The notes under the pieces were generated by a model. The model saw only the letters and a program-made list of their open reading frames with translations, did not search any database and was not told the DNA's origin. From Oryzihumus leptocrescens (GTDB lineage: Bacteria > Actinomycetota > Actinomycetes > Actinomycetales > Dermatophilaceae), in contig NZ_VFOQ01000002.1 in the NCBI RefSeq assembly GCF_006716205.1, positions 248,001 through 312,000 of the forward strand: a DNA stretch of 64,000 nucleotides, given 5' to 3'. Every line of letters begins with the position of its first letter. Within the stretch, counting starts at the first letter, position 1. The position numbers were made by a program, and so were the translations under genes. Shown here one piece after another: positions 8,067 to 17,061 of the stretch.

Positions 8067-9490
8067 GGCCGCGCCCCCTTCCGGTAGCGCAGGCCGAGCA
8101 CGCCGATGATCGGCCAGCCGGTCGCGGCGCAGAGGTCGGCGACGCGCCGCACCTCGGCGTAGGCGGTCAGGTTCGTGCCGAGCACGAGCAGCACGTGCCC
8201 CGGGTCGTTCGTCAGGGCGCTGTCGTCGCGGAGCCGAACCACGTGCAGGCCGTCGGCCGACGACTCGGCCTGCTGCCCCCGGAGCACCGTGGTCGTGGCC
8301 GGTCCGGGATCGTTCCCGGGGGCCGCGTGCCCGCTGAAGTCGTGGCCTTCGGCCCCAACTCGTCTCCGGCGCGGGTCCGGCTGCACCCAGCCGTTCGACG
8401 ACGGCACTGCCGGTGGTGCCGCCAGTGCGTCAGCCAGCCCGGCGGCCCCCGCCTCGACCTGGTCCAGCTTGCCGCACTCGACGACGACGATGGTGTGGGC
8501 ATGTTCCCGGGCTGCCGCGCGGCGTACGACGAGCGCGGTCTCGAGGGGCACTGTCGCTGGAGGATCGGCTCCAAGCGCGGCGTCGGCGGATGCTGCCTGC
8601 CCGCCGCGGTGCACTCCGGTGGCACGTCGCCGGGCACGTCGTCCGCGCGCGCGGCGCCTCGACAGGGTGATCTGTCCCAGCAGGGGGACGCCCAGCTCGC
8701 GGGCGAAGCTTCCGGGATCGGCGACACGCGGCCGCAGCACCTCCAGGACGCTGGCCACGAGGAGTCCGGCGACCAGGCCCGCCAACAGCGCGAGCGTGAA
8801 ATCGGTGACGCGGCGGCGGATCACCTGCTCGGCCTTCGTGGCGGGTGAGATCAGCATCGCCGACCCAACCGTGGCATCGGGGAGCTGCAGCTGGCGGACG
8901 GTCGTGCCAAGGTCGCTGAGCTCTTGGTCGAGGGTCGTCAGCTGGGCCGACAGGGTCGCGATCTGCGCCCGGTCCACCGTCGCCGACAGCCGGTCGACGA
9001 CGGCCTGGCGCTGCGCGTAGAGCTGCCGCTGCTGTCCCTGCATCTGGCTGATCAGGGCCTGCACGCGCCGTTGCTGTTCACCGCCCAGGTAGTCCACGAC
9101 GGTGCGCGCCAGCGCGGTGGCCACGCGGGTGGCCACGTCCGGTCGGCTGTCGGTGACCGTGAGGTCAAGAACCGGTGACGCGCCGAACTGGGTGACGGTG
9201 ACCTCGCCTGCGACCTCCGAGGCGGGTCGGTCGTTGACGCCCGCCGCCTGCAGGGCCTGGTTGACCGCCGTAGTGCTGGTGGCAATGCCCCTGACCTGGT
9301 TGACGACGGAGTCCGCCTCGGTGTCGGAGCCGACCTTGGCACTTGACTGCTGGATCCGTGCGGACGCGGCGTAGCTGGGATGCGTCGTCGCCGTGAGCAC
9401 GGCGACGACGAGCAGCGGCGCCAAGGCGAAGAACAGCAGCAGCCGGCGGTGGCCGACGACAATGCGTCGAAAAGCCTCGTTCATTTCCAT
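8063..9490 (-). CDS. Wzz/YveK-like polysaccharide co-polymerase with degenerate BY-kinase-like tail
   Basis: About 475 aa from the ATG at 9490 (GGGGG eight bases upstream); an ATG at 9484 is also possible. A first membrane helix (LLLFFALAPLLVVAVL) is followed by about 200 residues outside the membrane with a glutamine-rich coiled coil, then a second helix (FTLALLAGLVAGLLVASVLEVL). This is the chain-length determinant topology. The cytoplasmic C-terminal domain has the outline of a bacterial tyrosine kinase (TIVVVECGKLDQ, HVLLVLGTNLTAYAEVRRVADL, WPIIGVLGL) but no Walker A, so it should not phosphorylate. It is the first gene of the minus-strand operon; promoter elements should lie in 9500-9790. 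Confidence 0.82.
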   Translation of the reverse strand: MEMNEAFRRIVVGHRRLLLFFALAPLLVVAVLTATTHPSYAASARIQQSSAKVGSDTEADSVVNQVRGIATSTTAVNQALQAAGVNDRPASEVAGEVTVTQFGASPVLDLTVTDSRPDVATRVATALARTVVDYLGGEQQRRVQALISQMQGQQRQLYAQRQAVVDRLSATVDRAQIATLSAQLTTLDQELSDLGTTVRQLQLPDATVGSAMLISPATKAEQVIRRRVTDFTLALLAGLVAGLLVASVLEVLRPRVADPGSFARELGVPLLGQITLSRRRARGRRARRRATGVHRGGQAASADAALGADPPATVPLETALVVRRAAAREHAHTIVVVECGKLDQVEAGAAGLADALAAPPAVPSSNGWVQPDPRRRRVGAEGHDFSGHAAPGNDPGPATTTVLRGQQAESSADGLHVVRLRDDSALTNDPGHVLLVLGTNLTAYAEVRRVADLCAATGWPIIGVLGLRYRKGARP

Positions 9491-10019
9491 GCATGCCCCC
9501 ATGCGATGGCATGACACCGAACCCTCTCCGGGCACTTTGTGCTGGCGTCATCCACCTGGGTCAGGCGCGGGTATGCGGCCCCCACGCGCGAAACGTCCTG
9601 ACCGTGTTGACCCTAGGTAGCCGTTCCGCCGGTGCATTCCCTCAGGCGAACGGTCCCGGGACCGCCAGATTGTCCTAGTGGGCCCCGGTTTCGTACTGCG
9701 GTTAGCCGCGCTCACTCGGTGGCGACCTTCGGCGTCGCTCCCCAAACTGGGGGCCTCGACGTAGCCTGATTGTTCTAGGGCCCCATCAGCCAGGGCGCCA
9801 CAGGCCTGTCCCACCCACAGGTCCGGACCCGGCAGGCACCGCGCAAGCCGGCCGCCCGTGCATACCGGTTTACGTCACAGCGGCCGCGTAATGGGCATCA
9901 CGGCGAGGAGCGCGCCGGGTGTGGGATCGTCCCCGCGGCGGAGGCCCCGACCGCCGAGCTGACCGTCCCCCGACCAGTCGCGGATGCGCCCCCGGCGGCC
10001 GCGCCGAAGGTGACCTCCC
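9491..10019. other. Divergent intergenic region with paired CTAG repeats
   Basis: This 529-bp gap between the Wzz-like operon and amt holds no convincing ORF. It contains two related direct repeats exactly 100 bp apart at 9668-9686 and 9768-9784, and a CCTAGG at 9613-9618 near a TTGACC. CTAG is rare in this G+C-rich DNA, so three copies in 170 bp stand out. The right-hand half (9785-10019) leads to amt, whose ribosome site AAGGTGA lies just before the ATG. Confidence 0.6.
9668..9784. repeat. Two imperfect direct repeats GATTGTYCTAG(TG)GGCCCC, 100 bp apart
   Basis: Copy one, GATTGTCCTAGTGGGCCCC, occupies 9668-9686. Copy two, GATTGTTCTAGGGCCCC, occupies 9768-9784. Their first bases are exactly 100 bp apart. 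They lie 180-295 bp upstream of the polysaccharide operon start and about 235-350 bp upstream of amt. They could be binding sites for a regulator of either unit; which one is not visible. Confidence 0.5.
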
Positions 10020-11701
<1,682 letters not shown>

Positions 11702-11741
11702 TCCGCGGCGGCGCCCGGACCGGGCCCCTTCGGACCCCGTT

Positions 11742-12014
11742 TCACCCCGCCGAGCTGTGGGACTTGGTGACGTGGAAGGCCATCCAGTCCCTGACCTTCA
11801 CCGTCGACCCCGGTGCGAGCGAACCTTCCGGCTGGCCCGCGGGGCCTCCCCGGTAGGTGACCGTGAACACCCAGCCCAGGCTGGCCGGGACGGGCGTGAA
11901 CGCCAGGGCCAGGAGCTCCTCGAAGGAGATCTCCTCGGCGGCCACGGTGTTGGTGTGGCCGTTGACGGTCACGGGGTGGTCCCGGGTGTGACCGCCGGCG
12001 GTCTCCAGTGACAT
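11742..12014 (-). CDS. Multiubiquitin-like small protein (beta-grasp)
   Basis: 90 aa from ATG 12014, with GGAGGG just upstream. The body reads VTVNGHTNTVAAEEISFEE, then LLALAF, FTVTYRGG, PEGSLAPGSTVKVRDWMAFHVTKS. This is the pattern of the bacterial multiubiquitin domain: an initial strand plus NG turn, an EISFEE helix start, FTVTY, a Gly-Ser-Leu turn and a V-K-V-x-D terminal hairpin. It has a single domain and ends SHSSAG, not in Gly-Gly. Members of this family are often encoded beside E1, E2 or JAB-domain genes in ubiquitin-like conjugation systems. None is present here; the partners are a 95-aa unknown protein and a DUF5994-like protein transcribed ahead of it. Confidence 0.72.
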   Translation of the reverse strand: MSLETAGGHTRDHPVTVNGHTNTVAAEEISFEELLALAFTPVPASLGWVFTVTYRGGPAGQPEGSLAPGSTVKVRDWMAFHVTKSHSSAG

Positions 12015-12024
12015 AAGCCCTCCG

Positions 12025-12312
12025 TCACAGGTACTGGCCCGTTGCCGCGCTGTCCGTCCGGGAGATGCGGATCGCGACGACGTTCGACGGGTTGACGACG
12101 ACCACGCTCTCCTGGCTCTCCCGGCTGAAGCTCGCATGCGTGAAGGTCAGGCTCTGCCGGCCGTCCAGCGCCCGGGCTACGGCCTGCGCCGCTTCCAGCT
12201 CGGAGCCGAAGTCACGGCTGACCACCAACATGTCCTCGCCGCTGAGGGCATGGATGCGGAGGAACAGGTCGACCGGCCCGGGAGCCGGGTCGTCATCGCT
12301 GGGGCTCGTCAT
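12025..12312 (-). CDS. Conserved-looking small protein of unknown function
   Basis: 95 aa. I do not recognise a family. It is acidic at the N terminus and then predicted beta-rich: VDLFLRIHALSGEDMLVVSRDF, a helix AAQAVARALDG, two strands SLTFTHASF and ESVVVVNPSNVVAIRISR. The start overlaps the DUF5994-like gene by 20 bases and the stop is 10 bases from the multiubiquitin-like ATG, so the three form one minus-strand unit. The VVVVNPSNVVAIRI segment resembles the strand-turn-strand of small PH- or ubiquitin-like folds, but that is only an impression. Confidence 0.65.
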   Translation of the reverse strand: MTSPSDDDPAPGPVDLFLRIHALSGEDMLVVSRDFGSELEAAQAVARALDGRQSLTFTHASFSRESQESVVVVNPSNVVAIRISRTDSAATGQYL

Positions 12313-12796
12313 CCCGGCCTGCCCGTCGCGACAGCGTCAGCAGCTCCCCGGGGCTGAGCACGTTGTCAGGCTCGATGGACCGCTGCATCGCCCACGACGC
12401 CTGGTCGGCATCGAGGTCGGAAGGGATGACGACAAAGATCAACCGGGTGCCGTTGGCCAGGGCGACTGTCACCTGGTGTGCGTCGTCGGTGCGGAACCAC
12501 CCGGCCTTGACTCGGTGACCGTCGACGTACACGCGCGCCGGGTGCGAGTCCCAGATGCCGGGGTCGTAGGTCATGTGGAGCGGCTTGCTGTCGCGTGCGG
12601 CCCAGATCGCGGCCAGCAGCGACGGCGCCTCGGCCGCCAGGTCGGACGAGCGCGGCCACCACGCACCATCGAGGGCTCCGGGCCGCTCCCGGGAGGCGGC
12701 ACGGAGGCTGAGACGAGGCGACAGCCGGCTGCCCTGGGCGAGGGGCCCAGACGTGCCGTGGGAGTCGGGAGGAAGGGGTGCAGTCTCCAGGGCCAT
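12293..12796 (-). CDS. DUF5994-like protein
   Basis: 167 aa from ATG 12796 (a GTG nine bases upstream is an alternative). The pattern SPRLSLRAA...GALDGAWWPRSSDLAAEAPSLLAA, then WDSHPARVYVDGHRVKAGWFRTDDAHQVTVAL and LIFVVIPSDLDADQASWAM, matches the actinobacterial DUF5994 family (a tryptophan-rich WWPRS block followed by G-F-R and D-P/D-A-H). The function of the family is unknown. It is the first gene of a three-gene minus-strand unit ending with the multiubiquitin-like protein. No clear ribosome site precedes it. Confidence 0.75.
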   Translation of the reverse strand: MALETAPLPPDSHGTSGPLAQGSRLSPRLSLRAASRERPGALDGAWWPRSSDLAAEAPSLLAAIWAARDSKPLHMTYDPGIWDSHPARVYVDGHRVKAGWFRTDDAHQVTVALANGTRLIFVVIPSDLDADQASWAMQRSIEPDNVLSPGELLTLSRRAGRDDEPQR

Positions 12797-12963
12797 GGCG
12801 GCCACCAGCCAAACCCGGGGGCTCGAACGCCCGGAGTCACGAGCACGGAAACCGATGCCCGGCAGATGTCGGGCACGACACGGTTCCTGTACTTCAACAG
12901 TACGCCGTCCCGGTGGCTGGAGCCTCCACCATCAGTCGGCGGGACGAGGCGACCCGAACCGGG

Positions 12964-13188
12964 TCAGAGCCGGTGCAGCTTGGACGTCGGCAGCGTCACA
13001 CGCCGGACACCGTGACCGAAGTCGACGTAGACCGCGGCTTCGCCGTCGCACGCAGTGACACGACCGAGCCCGTGTCGGTCGTGAGTGACCCGCTCACCGA
13101 CCTCGAAGCGCTCCACGGGCCTGAGCGCTGCCTCCCGGGCGACGTTGAACGGGCTCTTGAACGGCTGACGCGCGGGGGAGGAAGGCAT
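12964..13188 (-). CDS. Small CarD/KOW-like protein of unknown function
   Basis: 74 aa from ATG 13188; AGGAGG lies twelve bases upstream. The recognisable part is FEVGERVTHDRHGLGRVTAC...EAAVYVDFGHGVRRVTLP, a small beta-barrel signature (G-D/E-R-V-x-H-D-R-H-G-x-G-R-V) found in CarD/TRCF-type RNA-polymerase-interacting domains and in short actinobacterial proteins. CarD itself is about 160 aa with a helical DNA-binding part that is missing here. A role in transcription is possible but unproven. It is monocistronic, with 80 bp or more on either side. Confidence 0.62.
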   Translation of the reverse strand: MPSSPARQPFKSPFNVAREAALRPVERFEVGERVTHDRHGLGRVTACDGEAAVYVDFGHGVRRVTLPTSKLHRL

Positions 13189-13305
13189 GGGCTCCAGCAT
13201 CCTCCTCCCTGTGAGCCGGCCCACACGTGGGTCACCCCCGAGCCCCTGGCCGGGGGGTCTGCCGTGCTGGTCGCCGGGGGCAGGGGCGGCAGAGGAAGCC
13301 CCGGC

Positions 13306-13743
13306 TCAACCGTCTGCGGAGGCGTGGATCTCGAACCAGACCGTCTTGCCCACCTCGACGGACAGGGGCTGGGCGCCCCACGAGGTGGCGAGCCGGTCCA
13401 GGAGCTGCAGCCCCCAGCCGTGGCTGAGGTCGTCCGCAGGGCCGGCGGGCTGCAGCGGCTCGGGGTCGTGGTCGATGACCTCGACGCGAAGGCGGTCGGG
13501 GGTGCGGTGCAGGTGCAGGACGATCGCGGCCACGTCGCTGTGTGCCGTGGCCGACGGTCGAGGGTGGATGACCGCGTTGGTCACGAGCTCGCTGGTGAGG
13601 AGCTCAGCCGCCATGGCAATGTCCTCGCCGAGCTCGCGGCAGAACTCCACCACGCGCCGGCGGGCCAGGCGCGGCGCGACCTCGGTGGCCGGCAGCCGCA
13701 GCCGCTCATGTACCCCGTTTGCCCCGGTCCCCGTCCCCATCAT
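13306..13743 (-). CDS. RsbW/SpoIIAB-like serine kinase-type ATP-binding protein
   Basis: 145 aa from ATG 13743. A GTG at 13815 with AAGAGG upstream is an alternative, but codons between the two are unlike the rest of the gene. It carries the HATPase_c anti-sigma layout: AAELLTSELVTNAVIH (N box with the Mg-binding Asn), LRVEVIDHDPEPLQP (G1 box) and LSHGWGLQLLDRLATSWG (G2 box). Such short stand-alone proteins usually bind sigma or anti-anti-sigma partners in actinobacterial stress and development switches. No partner gene adjoins it, so its target is unknown. Confidence 0.85.
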   Translation of the reverse strand: MMGTGTGANGVHERLRLPATEVAPRLARRRVVEFCRELGEDIAMAAELLTSELVTNAVIHPRPSATAHSDVAAIVLHLHRTPDRLRVEVIDHDPEPLQPAGPADDLSHGWGLQLLDRLATSWGAQPLSVEVGKTVWFEIHASADG

Positions 13744-13921
13744 CGACGCCCACCAGCTCGTGTGGCCCCGTAGTGGCCCGGTCCCGCCCGACCGCCCCGC
13801 CAGGGTGGAGGACACGCCGTCCTCTTTGCGAATGGTAAGTCCGCGCCTGCCCCACCCCAAGGGGGTCAGCGCAGGCTTCTGGAGCTGGGTGCACCAGCCC
13901 GCGTCGGGGCGTGGCGTCGGG

Positions 13922-14596
13922 TCAGCACGCCTCGCGGTGTGGTGCGCCCGGAGCCGTGCCCGATCCGTGCCGCTTGTGGCCCAGGGAGGTGCGCGCGAGC
14001 AGGGTGCCCCGGTGCTGGTGGGGCCGCACCAGGCGGTGATCGGCCAGGTGGCGGTGGCCGGAGCTGGTGCGTGCCGTCCGGGGTGCCAGGGCGTGCCGCG
14101 CGGCCGGGCCGGCAACCGGCCGGGGTCGGTGAGGTGTCAGGGCTGCCGGGAGGACGACGTAGCCCACCAGCTCGATGCGGTCCGTCTGGCGGGGCGCATC
14201 CGAGCCGGCCGGCATACCGGGCGGCGTCCGGGTGCTGCTGATGGCCATCTCGGTGGAGACGGTGCGGGGCGTGGTGGTGACGGGCAGGGCCACCCTGGCC
14301 CGGACCCGCTCGCCGCGCGACGGGCCGTCCGGCAGCGCCACCACCGGCGGGGGCGGGACGGGGGACGTCGGCAGCGCGAACGCCCACGCGCTCCCCGGTC
14401 CGCCCGGGTGGCTGATGTCGGAGGGAGCCAGCAGGCACCCGGAGACGGCGAAGACCGCGGCCTGCAGGATGACCAGGGCGAGGGTCGGACCGGCTCCCCA
14501 GAGCCGTGGGCGGAGCCGGCGCAGAGGATGCCTCGGGGGTGTGGCTGGGACGTTGCGCCTGAGGGCGTGCGGCCCTCGCTCAGCGCTCAACGCCAT
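13922..14596 (-). CDS. Membrane-anchored, proline-rich protein of unknown function
   Basis: 224 aa from ATG 14596, with GAGGAGG six bases upstream. That is one of the better ribosome sites in this region and the main reason to believe the gene. After a basic N terminus there is one hydrophobic stretch (about 34-56, LALVILQAAVFAVSGCLLA), then a Pro/Ala/Arg-rich tail with no recognisable domain. The tail would lie outside the cell if the helix is a signal anchor. The last 70 residues are His/Arg-rich and could be out-of-frame artefact if a frameshift occurred. It is transcribed alone. Confidence 0.5.
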   Translation of the reverse strand: MALSAERGPHALRRNVPATPPRHPLRRLRPRLWGAGPTLALVILQAAVFAVSGCLLAPSDISHPGGPGSAWAFALPTSPVPPPPVVALPDGPSRGERVRARVALPVTTTPRTVSTEMAISSTRTPPGMPAGSDAPRQTDRIELVGYVVLPAALTPHRPRPVAGPAARHALAPRTARTSSGHRHLADHRLVRPHQHRGTLLARTSLGHKRHGSGTAPGAPHREAC

Positions 14597-14954
14597 GCGA
14601 ACCTCCTCGAGTGACCCGTGCAGTGGCCTGTCGTCGGCGCGCCAAGTTTGACACTCTTTGAGGGCATTTCGCCTGCGGTTGCTGTGATCCGCTCCTGAAA
14701 GGCCGCAAGACCCTGTGGTGGCAACCGTCCCAGCGGCCCGCCGGGTCGCCCTCCAGGCTCGCGGTCCACGTGGGCCGGTGCTGCGGTGTCTTCCTTCACG
14801 CCAGGAGCCGGTCAGGCAGGTGAGGAGACCCGTCGGGGAGAACTGGTTGGTCGGCCCCCGGAGGGGCCGAACGTGCTACGGCACCGGCTGTAGACAATCT
14901 GGAGAACCCGCGCAGACCGGAGCGGGGTCGCCCGCGGCCGCGCCGGGACAGCGA
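14597..14954. other. Intergenic region, no gene supported
   Basis: No reading frame here has both a start signal and consistent codon use. Downstream of the minus-strand YtxH-like gene lies a long hairpin (listed separately). The rest would contain the promoter of the proline-rich membrane protein; nothing distinctive is seen. Confidence 0.5.
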
Positions 14955-14988
14955 GAGCCCCGGCCACCACGAAGGGTGGCCGGGGCTC
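14955..14988 (-). terminator. Hairpin terminator of the YtxH-like gene
   Basis: A perfect 14-bp inverted repeat (14955-14968 with 14975-14988, arms GAGCCCCGGCCACC) encloses a 6-nt loop. It starts ten bases beyond the stop codon of the minus-strand gene. There is no T tract, as is common in G+C-rich actinobacteria. Confidence 0.7.
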
Positions 14989-14997
14989 CCGGCGTGC

Positions 14998-15312
14998 TCA
15001 GGCTGAGCGATGCGCGCCCGGAGGGGTGCCTGGTGCCTCGGGCGCCGGGGCGTCGTCACCGTGCAGCTTGTCGCCGAGCTTGTCGCCGACCACGGCCGTG
15101 ACCCTGGAGGTGGCCTCCGCCAGCTTCTGCTGGACGTCGGGGGCCTTCTCCCGGGCCAGGTCCTGGGCGTGACCGACCTGCTCCTGCACCTTCGGGTGCT
15201 GCCACAGGTCCTGACCGCGTGCCTTGATCTTCTCGTAGCGCTGGCGCCCGGCCCGGGCGCCGAGGACGTAGCCGATCGCCGCGCCGACGAGCAGCGTTGC
15301 CTTGGCCTTCAT
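14998..15312 (-). CDS. YtxH-like small membrane-associated protein
   Basis: 104 aa from ATG 15312 with GGAGG seven bases upstream. It has one short hydrophobic segment at the N terminus (ATLLVGAAIGYVLGARAG) immediately followed by RQRYEKIKARGQDLWQHPKVQE, the typical YtxH-like signature. An amphipathic helix (PDVQQKLAEATSRVTAVVGDKL) and a disordered Pro/Ala tail follow. These proteins are common, non-essential and of unclear role, sometimes stress-induced. It is monocistronic, ends at a strong hairpin and is followed upstream by an unrelated DinB gene. Confidence 0.82.
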   Translation of the reverse strand: MKAKATLLVGAAIGYVLGARAGRQRYEKIKARGQDLWQHPKVQEQVGHAQDLAREKAPDVQQKLAEATSRVTAVVGDKLGDKLHGDDAPAPEAPGTPPGAHRSA

Positions 15313-15402
15313 GCGCGTTCCTCCCTGTCGTCGTGCCTCCACCGTGCCCGATCCGGGGCCCGGGCAAAACCTGGGACCGCGAGACGGTGGTCACGACGGC
15401 GA

Positions 15403-15903
15403 TCAGGCCGGCGGGTGGTCGCCCGTCGCGCCGTCGAGCAGCTCGCGCACGATGTCCATGTGCCCGCAGTGCCGGGCCACCTCCTCGACCATGTGCACCA
15501 TCACCCACCGCAGCGAGACCTCGGCGCCGGACCAGGACGTGCCCCGGGCGTCGAGGTCCAGCTCGGCGACCACGGTGTTGGCCGCCGCGCGGGCCCGGCC
15601 GTAGAAGGCGACGATGTCGGCGGTGCTCTCACCGGGCTCGACCCGCAGGTCGGCCTCCTCGTCGTCGTCGTCGAACGGCAGCGGCTCGGTGGCGCGCCCG
15701 AACGTCTCGCAGAACCAGCCGTACTCGACCGCGGCGAGGTGCTTCACCAGGCCCAGCAGGGTGGTGCCGGACGGTGTCAGCGGCCGCCCCAGCTGCTCGT
15801 CGTCGAGCCCCTGGAGCTTCCACAGCACCACGTCGCGGTGACGCTCGAGGCTGTCGAGCAGGGTGGTCTTCTCGTCGGCCGTGCGACACGCCTCAGGGCT
15901 CAT
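15403..15903 (-). CDS. DinB-superfamily (DUF664) protein
   Basis: 166 aa. A four-helix bundle is expected, with the DUF664/DinB pattern: TLLGLVKHLAAVEYGWFCETF and SLRWVMVHMVEEVARHCGHMDIVREL. The histidines (VKH, and the H-x-x-H of RHCGH) are the usual metal triad. In actinobacteria these proteins are often mycothiol-dependent transferases or isomerases; the substrate cannot be inferred. The gene starts 60 bp from and divergent to a methyltransferase. The ATG at 15903 is the first in frame. Confidence 0.88.
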   Translation of the reverse strand: MSPEACRTADEKTTLLDSLERHRDVVLWKLQGLDDEQLGRPLTPSGTTLLGLVKHLAAVEYGWFCETFGRATEPLPFDDDDEEADLRVEPGESTADIVAFYGRARAAANTVVAELDLDARGTSWSGAEVSLRWVMVHMVEEVARHCGHMDIVRELLDGATGDHPPA

Positions 15904-15963
15904 GCGGGGACCCTAGTGGCCCCGGATTGCACCCCGCCCGGCGAAGGTGGCAGCGTCGGCGGC

Positions 15964-16737
15964 ATGACGCGTCTGGACTCGGTGCCCATGTTCGACGAGC
16001 TCGCCGAGGACTACGACCAGGTGCTCCCGCTGTGCGCCCGGTTCGGCGAGCAGGTGCTCGAGCTCATCGACGACGACTCCGGGGCCGAGCTGCTCGACGT
16101 GGGCGCCGGGCGGGGTGCGGTGGCGCTCGCGGCCGCCTCGCGCGGCTGGCACGTCACCGCCGTCGACGCCTCGAGCCAGATGGTGGACCACCTGCGCGCG
16201 GCCGACCCCGACATGGTCGTGCGGCTCATGGACGCGCACGCCCTGGCCCTGCCGGACGACAGCGTCGACGTCGCGGTCGCGGCCCTGCTGCTGCACTGCG
16301 TCGACGACCCGGCGCAGGTCCTCGCCGAGATGGTCCGGGTGACCCGGCCCGGCGGGCAGGTCGTCATCACGGTGCCCGGCCCGGTGGACGACGGCGGGCG
16401 GTGGGACCGGTTCTACGAGGTCGGGGCAGGGTTCCGTCCCGCCCCCGGTGCGGTCCAGGTGGCCCGCCCGATCGACGTCGACCGCCTGGTCGCCGGCGCC
16501 GGGCTGGAGGACGCGTGGATGGGCAGCCTCGAGGTGCGGCTGCCGGTCTCCTCGCCCCGCGAGCTGTGGGAGTGGCAGATGTCGCACGGCTTCGTCGGGT
16601 TCTTCCGCTCGCTGGCGCCCGGGGACCAGGTCGAGCTCGAGCGACGCGCCATCGACGAGCTGTGGCGCATGCACGACGACGGCGGGATCGAGCTGCACCG
16701 AGGCGCCGACGTGCACATCGCGCGAGTACGCCGCTGA
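15964..16737 (+). CDS. Class I SAM-dependent methyltransferase
   Basis: 257 aa. Motif I is AELLDVGAGRGAVALAAA (SAM binding), followed by TAVDASSQMVDHL (motif II acidic residue) and AHALALPDDSVDVAVAALLLHCVDDP, the Methyltransf_11 pattern. Motif post-III is VTRPGGQVVITVPG. The C-terminal third (WDRFYEVGAGF, ELWEWQMSHGFVGFFRSL) is probably the substrate lid. Substrate unknown. ATG 15964 was chosen because residues before it lack the family pattern. It is followed by a long leader region belonging to the next gene. Confidence 0.88.
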   Translation: MTRLDSVPMFDELAEDYDQVLPLCARFGEQVLELIDDDSGAELLDVGAGRGAVALAAASRGWHVTAVDASSQMVDHLRAADPDMVVRLMDAHALALPDDSVDVAVAALLLHCVDDPAQVLAEMVRVTRPGGQVVITVPGPVDDGGRWDRFYEVGAGFRPAPGAVQVARPIDVDRLVAGAGLEDAWMGSLEVRLPVSSPRELWEWQMSHGFVGFFRSLAPGDQVELERRAIDELWRMHDDGGIELHRGADVHIARVRR

Positions 16738-16814
16738 CCGTCAGCGGTAGGGACCTTGGTCATTGGTGTGAGCATTCGTGACCTCGGCGTGACATTCCCG
16801 TGGGGCTTTGGGTA

Positions 16815-16995
16815 CGGTTTGCGACGCTCTTTGATCCCCTGCAAGGAGCCCCCGCACCGGGACCGCCGAGTCCTGCCACCGGTGTCGGGGAAACCCCTGT
16901 AACCCGCATGGCAGGAGCGGGGGACCCACTTCTGGGGCACTCCGGTGCTCCTTGGGGTGAAGTCCGCGCCACACGGCATACCCGCCGTCGCGTGG
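16815..16995 (+). ncRNA. ydaO-yuaA type riboswitch (c-di-AMP)
   Basis: This leader has the conserved ydaO/yuaA blocks: GCCGAGTCCTGCC (16865-16877), TCGGGGAAACCCC (16885-16897) and TTGGGGTGAAGTCC (16952-16965). A closing stem is formed by GCGACG (16821-16826) and CGTCGC (16986-16991). In actinobacteria this class senses c-di-AMP and is the usual leader of cell-wall hydrolase genes of the NlpC/P60 and Rpf types, which fits the next gene. The ligand is family knowledge. The expression platform should lie at 16996-17060. Confidence 0.88.
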
Positions 16996-17061
16996 ACCGG
17001 GTGCATCTCTCCCACCCGAACCCGACAGCTCACCTCGCAGGCGTCTGGAGGTGTGCTTCAC

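Noticed and set aside
14587-14799. Short minus-strand frame of 70 codons in the 14.6-14.8 kb gap
   Set aside because: It overlaps the start region of the proline-rich gene, has no ribosome site, and codon use is not coding-like.
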